DNA of 48,301 nucleotides, taken from assembly GCA_004294385.1 (NCBI GenBank), contig REAP01000020.1, positions 18,352 through 66,652 on the forward strand, given 5' to 3'. The stretch is from Oscillatoriales cyanobacterium. Lineage in GTDB: Bacteria > Cyanobacteriota > Cyanobacteriia > Cyanobacteriales > Microcoleaceae. Shown here piece after piece: positions 41,828 to 48,301 of this stretch (position 1 is the first letter of the stretch; every line of letters starts with the position of its first letter). The translations under genes and the position numbers were made by a program. The notes beneath the pieces were generated by a model that saw only the letters and a list, made by a program, of their open reading frames with translations, had not been told where the DNA came from and did not search any database.

Positions 41828-42994
41828 GTGAATAATAGTAATATCGACAATTCTGTTACTGCCTCTGCAAACATTCTTTGCGTCGGGATGGGATGGTTTC
41901 CGAAAACACCGGGTGGGCTGGCTCGATATTTATATGAGCTGACGCATCAGTTAGCCGCCAGTCAAGATCGAGTTGAATTGTGTGGAGTTGGTTTACCAGA
42001 AACTGATCCTAACTCGACGATCGCACTTACTAATTTAGCTGAACCAGATATTCGACTCTGGGAAAGGCTTTGGCTGATTCGCTCCAATTTTATGCAGCGA
42101 AAGTTTGCAAAACCTGATGCTATTAATCTGCATTTTGCATTATATAGTTTTCCACTTTTGCAGGTTTTACCGAAAGGGGTTCCTGTTACTTTTTCGTTTC
42201 ATGGGCCTTGGGCTTTGGAAAGTAAGCAGGAGGGTTCTGGTAAACTGAGTGTTTTTTTGAAGCATTGGGTTGAAGACAGAGTTTACGATCGCTGCGATCG
42301 CTTTATTGTCCTCAGCAAAGCATTTGGTGAGATTTTACATGAAGAGTATCAAATTCCTTGGAGCAAAATTCACGTAATTCCCGGCGGTGTCGATTTGTCG
42401 CGATTTCAACTTGACCGATCGCGCCCAGAAGCCCGATCGCAACTCAACTGGCCCCCAAATCGCCCGATTCTATTTACAGCGCGTCGTTTAGTCCATCGAG
42501 TTGGACTTGATAAGCTGTTGACGGCTGTAGCGATGATTAAACCTCAAATTCCTGATATCTGGTTGGCGATCGCCGGAAAAGGGCCATTACAAGCCGATCT
42601 TCAGCAACAAGCAACAGATTTAGGACTTAATGACAACGTTAAATTTCTCGGCTTTTTACCAGATGACCAACTACCTATAGCTTACCAAGCCGCCGACCTC
42701 AGTGTGATGCCGAGTCAATCTTTAGAAGGATTTGGATTAGCTGTGCTAGAATCCCTCGCCTGTGGTACTCCAGCATTATGTACTCCCGTTGGTGGAATGC
42801 CGGAAATTTTAGAGCCGTTTTCACCAAATTTAATTACTGCTTCTACAGAAGCAACAGCGATTGCTGAGAGACTAGAACAACTGTTACTTAAAAAAGTGCC
42901 GATGCCTTCTAGAGAAGCGTGTCAGGAATACGCTGCTATGAATTTTGATTGGCAAAATATCGCACAAAAAGTTAGAAAAGTGTTGTTAGCTTGA
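41828..42994 (+). CDS. GT4 glycosyltransferase
   Basis: A 388-aa family 4 enzyme starting with GTG at 41828. The N-terminal half has ILCVGMGWFPKTPGGLARYL with the GG loop and VTFSFHGPWALES. The C-terminal half has ILFTARRLVHRVGLDKLLTA, LAIAGKGPLQADLQQQATDL, and E-x7-E in EGFGLAVLESLACGTPALCT. All expected residues are present. It adds another sugar to the EPS unit. It is followed by a 283-bp gap filled with two repeat elements, so it may end one transcript. Confidence 0.93.
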   Translation: MNNSNIDNSVTASANILCVGMGWFPKTPGGLARYLYELTHQLAASQDRVELCGVGLPETDPNSTIALTNLAEPDIRLWERLWLIRSNFMQRKFAKPDAINLHFALYSFPLLQVLPKGVPVTFSFHGPWALESKQEGSGKLSVFLKHWVEDRVYDRCDRFIVLSKAFGEILHEEYQIPWSKIHVIPGGVDLSRFQLDRSRPEARSQLNWPPNRPILFTARRLVHRVGLDKLLTAVAMIKPQIPDIWLAIAGKGPLQADLQQQATDLGLNDNVKFLGFLPDDQLPIAYQAADLSVMPSQSLEGFGLAVLESLACGTPALCTPVGGMPEILEPFSPNLITASTEATAIAERLEQLLLKKVPMPSREACQEYAAMNFDWQNIAQKVRKVLLA

Positions 42995-43021
42995 GGTTCA
43001 AAACAATTAGAATATCCGGTT

Positions 43022-43127
43022 CGATCGATTACCCAATATGGTAGGGGCGGGTTCACTAAAAATACTCGCCAATAATTGACAATCTCAAAAACCCGCCCTC
43101 ACTGACGATATTATGGTCAATCGATCG
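43022..43127. repeat. Nested inverted repeat with CGATCGATT ends
   Basis: Outer CGATCGATT (43022-43030) with AATCGATCG (43119-43127) encloses GGGGCGGGTT (43044-43053) with AACCCGCCCT (43090-43099). It is MITE-like, lies directly beside a second element and contains no coding sequence. Confidence 0.75.
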
Positions 43128-43134
43128 GAGATGA

Positions 43135-43238
43135 TATAGCAATCCTTGCAGGAGTCGTAAATATTTTTACCCCACCCCAACCCTCCCCTTACTAAGGGGA
43201 GGGAGCAAGAAATTCACAAATGATTTAGGATTGCTATA
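43135..43238. mobile_element. MITE-like element with TATAGCAATCCT ends
   Basis: This 104-bp element has perfect 12-bp terminal inverted repeats (43135-43146 and 43227-43238). Its centre has CCAACCCTCCCCTTACTAAG with GGGAGGG, an internal hairpin. This type is widespread in cyanobacterial genomes from general knowledge. Confidence 0.85.
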
Positions 43239-43277
43239 TAAGTCCTGTCTGAGAAAAAAGTTAGATCAAAAAAACTA

Positions 43278-44420
43278 ATGAAAATACTATTTTTAGACCA
43301 GAGTGGAAAGCCCGGTGGTGCCGAACTTTGCTTAATAGATATTGCCAAACCCTATCGAGATAGTTGTCTAGTTGGCTTGTTTGTAGATGGTGATTTTAGG
43401 CAATTACTAGAGCAACAGCAAATTCCCGTTGAGGTGTTAGCAACGGAAGCAATCAAGGTTCGTAAAGAAAGCAGTTTGATGCAGAGTTTAAGTAGTGTCA
43501 CCGCGCTACTGCCTTTGATTGGTAAAATTGTTCAAAAAGCTCGTCAATATGATTTGATCTACGCCAACACACAAAAAGCTCTAGTTGTTGGTGCATTAGC
43601 TAGCTTTTTTAGTCGTCGCCCTCTAGTCTATCATTTACATGACATTTTATCGACAGACCATTTCAGTCGAACTAACTTAAAAGTAGCTGTAACTTTGGCT
43701 AATCGCTTTGCATCGTTGGTGATTGCTAACTCCCAAGCCAGTCAGGATGCTTTCTTAGCAGCAGGAGGACGATCGGATATAGTCGATGTCGTCTACAATG
43801 GCTTTGAGCCTGAAGTCTATCAGAGCGATCGCACTAAAACTACCCAACTCAAGACACAACTAGAACTTGATGGACAATTTATAGTCGGTCATTTCAGTCG
43901 ATTGTCACCTTGGAAAGGTCAACATATTTTAATTGAAGCTCTTACCTACTGTCCGAAAAATGTCACAGCTATGTTTGTGGGTGATGCGCTGTTTGGCGAG
44001 CAGGATTATGTCCAGCAATTGCACAAACAAGTGGCAGAATTAGGAGTTGAAAATCGAGTTAAGTTTTTAGGATTTCGTTCGGATGTTCCGCAGTTAATGG
44101 CAATTTGTGATTTAGTGGCACATACTTCGATCGCACCGGAACCTTTTGGCCGAGTGATTGTGGAGGCTATGCTGTCTGGTACACCTATAGTTGCTGCTCA
44201 ATCTGGAGGTGCGATTGAATTAATAGAACCGGGGATCAATGGCTTTTTGGTTCCTTCGGGCCAGCCGCAACAACTCGCGGAGGTTATTAATACGTGTTAC
44301 AACCAGCCTGAGTCTACGATCGCGATCGCGCAATCTGCACAGGAGATGGCTAGTCGGCGTTTTAATCAAACTAATATCGATCGGCAGATTGCAGATTTAC
44401 TGGGTCGAATTTTTACCTGA
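43278..44420 (+). CDS. GT4 glycosyltransferase
   Basis: The last gene of the EPS locus, a 380-aa family 4 enzyme. The N-terminus KILFLDQSGKPGGAELCLID has the GGAE loop of many GT4 enzymes, then LIYANTQKALVVGALASFFS and LVYHLHDILSTDHFS. The C-terminal half has IVGHFSRLSPWKGQHILIEA and EPFGRVIVEAMLSGTPIVAA (E-x7-E intact). The short gap to the element at 43135 suggests that it may be read from its own promoter or by read-through. It probably acts on the same glycan. Confidence 0.93.
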   Translation: MKILFLDQSGKPGGAELCLIDIAKPYRDSCLVGLFVDGDFRQLLEQQQIPVEVLATEAIKVRKESSLMQSLSSVTALLPLIGKIVQKARQYDLIYANTQKALVVGALASFFSRRPLVYHLHDILSTDHFSRTNLKVAVTLANRFASLVIANSQASQDAFLAAGGRSDIVDVVYNGFEPEVYQSDRTKTTQLKTQLELDGQFIVGHFSRLSPWKGQHILIEALTYCPKNVTAMFVGDALFGEQDYVQQLHKQVAELGVENRVKFLGFRSDVPQLMAICDLVAHTSIAPEPFGRVIVEAMLSGTPIVAAQSGGAIELIEPGINGFLVPSGQPQQLAEVINTCYNQPESTIAIAQSAQEMASRRFNQTNIDRQIADLLGRIFT

Positions 44421-44443
44421 CTTGTCCCAATATCTAATGATTA

Positions 44444-44525
44444 AACCGCGAAGACGCAAAGAGCGCGAAGGAAGAACTGCATCTTCTTCTTTCTCTGACT
44501 TCGTGTCCTTAGCGCCTTCGCGGTT
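44444..44525. terminator. Convergent-gene hairpin (AACCGCGAAGACGC repeat)
   Basis: AACCGCGAAGACGC pairs with GCGCCTTCGCGGTT across an imperfect stem. It stands between the converging GT4 gene (ends 44420) and bvdR (ends 44575) and may end both transcripts. It is also a dispersed repeat: a related GCAGAGAGCGCAGAG tract lies near 4967. Confidence 0.55.
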
Positions 44526-44574
44526 CATTTAATCTTACTATCTATTAGCGATCGCATAGTTTACGATCGCTGTT

Positions 44575-45588
44575 TTACGAATTTATAACCGCGACATTTT
44601 GCCCAGTTTCACTCGATCGCCTCGCAGCATCTGCAACCTTCAAAGCATACAAACTACTGGCATTATTCACGTACAAAGGCGTACCATTTAACAGACATTC
44701 CAACACCATATCTGTATCCTTAGCAAACAAACCGCGCCGCGTTCCCACTTCGATTGTTTGCCTATTTTCGCCCTGAATTAATTGACCAGATTCGGGAGTG
44801 AAAATCAGAGTTCCCTCTTCCCCGTAAATTGTAAAAATGTTTTCTGACTGCGAAAAAGTTTCGCCTTTTCCGTAAACAGCTTCCGCAAAAACTCCATTAG
44901 CAAAGCGTAATTGGGCATTGCACAAACAAGCTTTAAAAAAATCTGGCTGAGTGTCCCAAAATTGAGTTTGACAGTTAACGTTTGTCACTTCCCCAAACAA
45001 ATCGGTAAATCGATGTAGTCGCGAAATTGCACCAATTAATGGGAACCCAAATAGCGAATGTTGATAAGTCCAGCGCTCTGGTACGGAACGCACAGATGTA
45101 ATAGTAACGTAGCGGGCGTAAAACACTTTACCGATTAATGGCAAAGATTCTTTGATTGAGGAGTGCAAGCCGCCTAGGAGTTCGATGTGTTCGATGTGGA
45201 GGAGTTTTTGCTTTTGTTTGGCAAGCTCGATCGCCCTTTCCCCCTCAGATACATCTAAAGATAGAGGATATTCGACCACAACGTGCTTGTCATTTTCCAA
45301 TGCCGCCAGGACAATCGCCCCGTGATCCCGATTCACCGTACAGACAATCACCAAATCCAAATCGTCCCTTTCCACCAACTTGCGCCAAGAAACCGCAGCC
45401 TCAGCCCCGAATGTTTGACAAAACGCTTCCGTCTTGTGCGGAGTGTGGCCGGCAACTGTCACCAACTGAGCTCTTGCATCAGTTTGCAACATCTCGGCCC
45501 TCAACTTAGCCGCGAAACCAGTACCCACAATTCCCACCCTGATTGGAGAATTGACCGAAAAGCCCGATCGAATATCAATATTAGCCAT
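44575..45588 (-). CDS. bvdR: Biliverdin reductase, BvdR type
   Basis: A 337-aa member of the Gfo/Idh/MocA fold. The Rossmann site VGIVGTGFAAKLRAE is at about 18-32. The rest follows the cyanobacterial BvdR sequence I know from Synechocystis: VVVEYPLSLD, LLHIEHIELLGG, VFYARYVTI, RWTYQHSLFGFPLIGAISRL, HRFTDLFGEV, VYGKGETF, FTIYGEEGTLIF, EVGTRRGLFAKDTDMVL and PLYVNNASSLYALKVAD. This rules out a generic sugar dehydrogenase by eye. It reduces biliverdin IX-alpha to bilirubin with NADPH and influences phycobilin supply and antioxidant capacity. It is divergent from petF. Confidence 0.9.
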   Translation of the reverse strand: MANIDIRSGFSVNSPIRVGIVGTGFAAKLRAEMLQTDARAQLVTVAGHTPHKTEAFCQTFGAEAAVSWRKLVERDDLDLVIVCTVNRDHGAIVLAALENDKHVVVEYPLSLDVSEGERAIELAKQKQKLLHIEHIELLGGLHSSIKESLPLIGKVFYARYVTITSVRSVPERWTYQHSLFGFPLIGAISRLHRFTDLFGEVTNVNCQTQFWDTQPDFFKACLCNAQLRFANGVFAEAVYGKGETFSQSENIFTIYGEEGTLIFTPESGQLIQGENRQTIEVGTRRGLFAKDTDMVLECLLNGTPLYVNNASSLYALKVADAARRSSETGQNVAVINS

Positions 45589-45835
45589 AGGATTTTAGAT
45601 TCTAGATTAGGAAATTCAAAAATTGCTCAAGATTAGCACCACAAAGCTTTACAGCTCGATCGGCCTAAGTCTAGATTAGTGCAAAAATGCGATCGGGAAT
45701 TCTCTACCCAAGCCTTGATGCCATTCAACTATACATTTCCCCCCTGGTACGGACAAACTACAGCAGGTATAAGTAATCAAGATGAAATTAGAAAAAATTA
45801 TAACTAATCCCATTCAAATTTTTTGTAAATCAGTG

Positions 45836-45863
45836 TTGCAAGCTCCCTTCTATCCCCTACTAT
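45836..45863 (+). promoter_or_regulatory. Candidate sigma-70-type promoter of petF
   Basis: TTGCAA (45836-45841) and TACTAT (45858-45863) are separated by 16 bp, about 105 bp before the petF start. The long leader that follows contains no obvious riboswitch. The remainder of the 379-bp gap 45589-45967 has HIP1-like sites and AT-rich sequence only, and should also hold the bvdR promoter. Confidence 0.4.
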
Positions 45864-45967
45864 CATAGAGAGAACGAACCTAAGACCAAACCTCAGAGCT
45901 AATACAGCATTGAAGTTTGCATTAGGAAAGCTTATATATTTTGTTGAATTTTTGAGAGGATTAGTAC

Positions 45968-46267
45968 ATGGCGACTTACAAAGTTACCCTCATCAGCGAA
46001 GCCGAAGGACTTAACCAGACCATTGAGGTTGAAGAGGATACTTATATTCTCGATGCGGCAGAAGAAGCGGGACTAGACCTTCCCTACTCTTGCCGCGCTG
46101 GTGCTTGTTCCACCTGCGCCGGCAAAATCACAGCAGGCGAAGTAGATCAATCTGACCAATCTTTCTTGGATGACGACCAAATTGAGGCAGGATTTGTCCT
46201 CACCTGTGTCGCCTATCCCAAGTCTGATTGTACGATCCAAACTCACCAAGAAGAATCGCTGTACTAA
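45968..46267 (+). CDS. petF: Plant-type [2Fe-2S] ferredoxin
   Basis: A 99-aa ferredoxin of standard length. The cluster is held by Cys42, Cys47, Cys50 ([10 protein letters not shown]) and Cys80 (VLTCVAYP). [16 protein letters not shown] and the acidic surface are those of photosynthetic ferredoxin I, which takes electrons from photosystem I and passes them to FNR, nitrite reductase, heme oxygenase and bilin reductases. GAGAGGA lies seven bases before the ATG. It stands alone, divergent from bvdR and followed by hairpins, so it is probably monocistronic and strongly expressed. Confidence 0.97.
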   Translation: MATYKVTLISEAEGLNQTIEVEEDTYILDAAEEAGLDLPYSCRAGACSTCAGKITAGEVDQSDQSFLDDDQIEAGFVLTCVAYPKSDCTIQTHQEESLY

Positions 46268-46276
46268 AAACAGCCT

Positions 46277-46289
46277 CAGCCTTCGGCTG
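46277..46289 (+). terminator. Hairpin after petF
   Basis: CAGCC-TTC-GGCTG starts 10 bp after the stop codon, and a longer ACAGCC...GGCTGT version overlaps it. No T-run follows, so it may be a stabilising hairpin rather than a terminator. Confidence 0.4.
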
Positions 46290-46370
46290 TCATTCCCAGC
46301 TATGAATTAATAGCTGTTTGAGCCGATGGCTGATTTATCTTCTGGTGAAACAGAGGTGAAATAACAGACA

Positions 46371-46409
46371 TAAAAGTAGGGACACAGCACTGCTGTGTCC
46401 CTACTTTTA
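46371..46409. terminator. Perfect 19-bp palindrome between converging genes
   Basis: TAAAAGTAGGGACACAGCA is inverted after a single base to give TGCTGTGTCCCTACTTTTA, ending in A/T-rich tracts on both sides. It lies between petF and the convergent SpoIID gene and would suit a bidirectional terminator. It also belongs to the GTAGGGACACGGCA dispersed family. Confidence 0.7.
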
Positions 46410-46417
46410 TGTTGATT

Positions 46418-48073
46418 TTATTGTCGCCAAAATGTAATGGCATCATTAAGTGGCACAACTTGAGTACCGGGAAAATAAAAGCTGAGAATTCGATCGCCAT
46501 TCCAGCCCAAATTAGCCAAATTATAAGAACCGGTTTGACTCATTCCCACCCCATGTCCGAACCCGCCTCCCACAAAAGCATAACCATTGAGGGTTTTGTC
46601 TGGATTGTAAATAGGATCTAAATAAAACAGGGTACTGATGGGAGGGTAAAAAGCATTGCGAATCTCATCTTTGTCAATATCGATCGCCCCCAAGTCAGTT
46701 TGGACCTTCATTTGCAAAACTCGACCACCGGGAGACCTTTCTACTACTAGCACCTGACTAACAGTTTTAAAATTAGCCAGCGGGTGCTGTTTTTTCTGAA
46801 GATACTGTCTGAGAAACCCAGCAATCGATGTCAAAGAAACTTCTTCACGCCACCGAAAAGTATCTTGTTTTTCCTCATTAAACCCCTTCTTCAAACTCAT
46901 GAAGCGGCGAAAATTATTTTCGTCAGACAAACTCTGCTTCGACAAATCCCAAATATTATTAGGGGCATCAACAACCGATCGCAAATATGAACGTTCTGTC
47001 CCGTGCCACACATCGCCAAAACGTGCCGTCACCCCGCCACTAGAAGCCGAATAAAGCGCATCAACCAATTGATTTTCATAAGTTAGAACCAAACCGCTAG
47101 TTTGGGCGATCGCCTTGTCACTTTGTGGAAAAACCTCCGTCAAACCCTTATAAACTTGGCAGTTAACATCAGCGCACAACTCATAATTATCAATAGCAAA
47201 TCGGCGCAAATTTCTCAGCGCATAAGTTCTCGCCAAAATAGTTTGAGCGACAATCGAAGCATAGGGCGAAAAAGCTCCTATTTCATGTGGTACAACTCCC
47301 CGTAAATAAGTTTCCGTCGGAACTTCATTGACCAAAGTATAAGTGCCATAAGCATTTTTCTGAAGGTGTAAACTGCCACCATAGCGACGAGTTTGTTGAA
47401 TAGCTTTTTCTGGTTCAGTAGCTGTCGCCTCTTGAGTAGTCTGTTCCAGTACCTCAAGCACATTTTTACCCGCAGTAACATCTAACTCATTGCGGTTGAA
47501 ACGAAAACCGTTTAAAACCCAAAATGCCTGGGGTACTTGTTTCAGAACTTTGGTATCTAAAAAAGCGGTTTTGTTACCTTGAGCTTGCAAACTTTGCAAT
47601 AGCAAACGCCGCACTAAAGGAGAGTTATAATTATCTCTTTTTGCCCAAACTTGCCAGCGCAAAGGTTGAGCAATTTCTACTTCAATTCCCTTCGCGCGCC
47701 ACTGATTAGCACTATCTTCTGCACTCTCAAAACTGCGGTGGGAACTTAGTACAACTCGTTCTTCTACGGTTGGTGTTTCCAGCGGTTTTGGGGCGATTTC
47801 TAGCTTGATGCTAGGAACCTTTGCGGTTTCTATGCCTTGAGGAGTTTTGTAACTTAAAGTTAAGCTGTCACCGGGTATGGCTTTCAGTGTCAATTTATCG
47901 GTTGCTTTGGTGCCAAACCGTTGTACTACACCGATTTTGATTTCTCGATTTTGGGGACTTTGGGCGGTGGCGGCAGTGCTAGCCAGGGGTAACAGACACA
48001 GGGCTGTGACAGCAGCGCTAGGAATGCAGCTAAACCATTTGTAATTGGGAGTTTGAGGTGCTTGAGGCAACAC
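46418..48073 (-). CDS. SpoIID/LytB-domain secreted protein
   Basis: A 551-aa protein from a GTG start at 48073. An N-terminal hydrophobic segment (about 18-37, AAVTALCLLPLASTAATAQS) looks like a signal peptide with an AQS-type cleavage site. An SPOR-like or beta-rich part follows (to about 215, with VVLSSHRSFESAEDSANQWR). The SpoIID domain covers about 235-540: TYLRGVVPHEIGAFSPYASI, AQTILARTYALRNL, SASSGGVTARFGDVW, and the end GHGVGMSQTGSYNLANLGWN. Family members are lytic transglycosylases or amidase activators acting on peptidoglycan. In cyanobacteria their role is not settled. It is probably periplasmic or envelope-bound. Confidence 0.9.
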   Translation of the reverse strand: MLPQAPQTPNYKWFSCIPSAAVTALCLLPLASTAATAQSPQNREIKIGVVQRFGTKATDKLTLKAIPGDSLTLSYKTPQGIETAKVPSIKLEIAPKPLETPTVEERVVLSSHRSFESAEDSANQWRAKGIEVEIAQPLRWQVWAKRDNYNSPLVRRLLLQSLQAQGNKTAFLDTKVLKQVPQAFWVLNGFRFNRNELDVTAGKNVLEVLEQTTQEATATEPEKAIQQTRRYGGSLHLQKNAYGTYTLVNEVPTETYLRGVVPHEIGAFSPYASIVAQTILARTYALRNLRRFAIDNYELCADVNCQVYKGLTEVFPQSDKAIAQTSGLVLTYENQLVDALYSASSGGVTARFGDVWHGTERSYLRSVVDAPNNIWDLSKQSLSDENNFRRFMSLKKGFNEEKQDTFRWREEVSLTSIAGFLRQYLQKKQHPLANFKTVSQVLVVERSPGGRVLQMKVQTDLGAIDIDKDEIRNAFYPPISTLFYLDPIYNPDKTLNGYAFVGGGFGHGVGMSQTGSYNLANLGWNGDRILSFYFPGTQVVPLNDAITFWRQ

Positions 48074-48214
48074 AGTTTTCTGTCTTCCGATAGTGGAAAT
48101 TTAGGAGTTTTGATTGTAGGTTAGCACACCATTAGATTAAAAATTGGTCAGAACTACATTGATAGTAGATCCAATTAAGATAATTGAAAGCATGAAAGCT
48201 TTACTACGAGAGAA

Positions 48215-48294
48215 CGGGACAGACGGGGCTCGAACCCGCAACTTCCGCCGTGACAGGGCGACACTTTTAGTAACCTCCTGCCTTCGGTTGCCCC
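48215..48294 (-). tRNA. tRNA-Asp(GTC)-like sequence with abnormal D-arm region
   Basis: On the minus strand the anticodon arm TCGCC-CTGTCAC-GGCGG (anticodon GTC, aspartate), variable loop AAGTT, T-arm GCGGG-TTCGAGC-CCCGT and acceptor strand CTGTCCC plus discriminator G are all present and match bacterial tRNA-Asp. On the 5' side GGGGCAA (48294-48288) could pair with CTGTCCC at six of seven positions (one G-U, one mismatch). The 26 bases between it and the anticodon stem replace the normal 19 and show no standard D-arm (no TAGTTCAA...GGTTAGAGC). CCA is not encoded. It could be a pseudo-tRNA, an integration scar, or the 3' exon of a gene split beyond the window edge. Confidence 0.5.
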
Positions 48295-48301
48295 GGTGAT
48301 A

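Noticed and set aside
44575..45588. Generic sugar dehydrogenase (Gfo/Idh/MocA) linked to the EPS locus
   Set aside because: The sequence follows cyanobacterial BvdR along its whole length and the gene is on the opposite strand behind a hairpin, so it is not part of the EPS pathway.
45864..45967. Riboswitch or RNA thermometer in the petF leader
   Set aside because: No conserved riboswitch core or strong paired structure around the ribosome site could be seen by eye.

Overview
The window is from a cyanobacterium, most likely a filamentous one. The octamer GCGATCGC (HIP1) and its core GATCGC occur throughout, the genome carries many short palindromic dispersed repeats between genes, and there are cyanobacterial marker genes: a plant-type [2Fe-2S] ferredoxin (petF), a biliverdin reductase of the Synechocystis BvdR type, and a HepC-like protein. 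The genus cannot be fixed from the sequence alone.

Layout. (a) 1-4.9 kb: a tandem repeat array, an ABC-2 exporter (permease plus double ATPase), and a CbpM/CbpA-like modulator and J-protein pair, all on the minus strand. (b) 5.5-9.7 kb, plus strand: a tripartite MacA/MacB-type export set (HlyD-family adaptor, FtsX/MacB permease, LolD-type ATPase). The adaptor has an unusually lengthened coiled coil built from two sets of three 26-residue repeats. (c) 9.7-19.2 kb: an accessory zone with an SbmA-like ABC protein, a CHAT-domain caspase-like protein, an oxidoreductase, a DUF5335-like protein, a glycine-rich membrane protein, an FMN split-barrel protein and an EamA transporter. Scattered between them are gene remnants (a 3'-truncated dps, the C-terminal end of a P-type cation ATPase, an IS5-like transposase relic) and at least three families of palindromic repeats, some of which supply the last codons of neighbouring genes.

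(d) 19.2-44.4 kb: one large exopolysaccharide locus, all on the plus strand. It holds seven GT4 glycosyltransferases, two GT2 paralogues from a tandem duplication, an exostosin-like GT47, a DxD-type transferase, a HepC-like sugar-phosphate transferase relative, a Wzc-like co-polymerase with altered Walker residues, an MsbA/HepA-like ABC exporter, a Wzy/WaaL-like polymerase or ligase, an O-acyltransferase, a methyltransferase, a COG5610 HAD-type protein and one protein I do not recognise. No Wzx flippase and no Wza-type outer-membrane channel are present, so the ABC protein is the likely exporter. (e) 44.5-48.3 kb: bvdR, petF, a SpoIID/LytB-domain protein and, at the right edge, a tRNA-Asp(GTC)-like sequence with an abnormal D-arm region.

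How the genes work together: the EPS genes plausibly build, modify and export one cell-surface or sheath polysaccharide. Groups (a) and (b) are separate envelope exporters. No complete new defence or mobile system is proven. The best candidates for novelty are the repeat-extended adaptor, the CHAT protein with an unassigned C-terminal half, the repeat-bearing HepC-like protein, the Walker-altered co-polymerase and the tRNA-like sequence.
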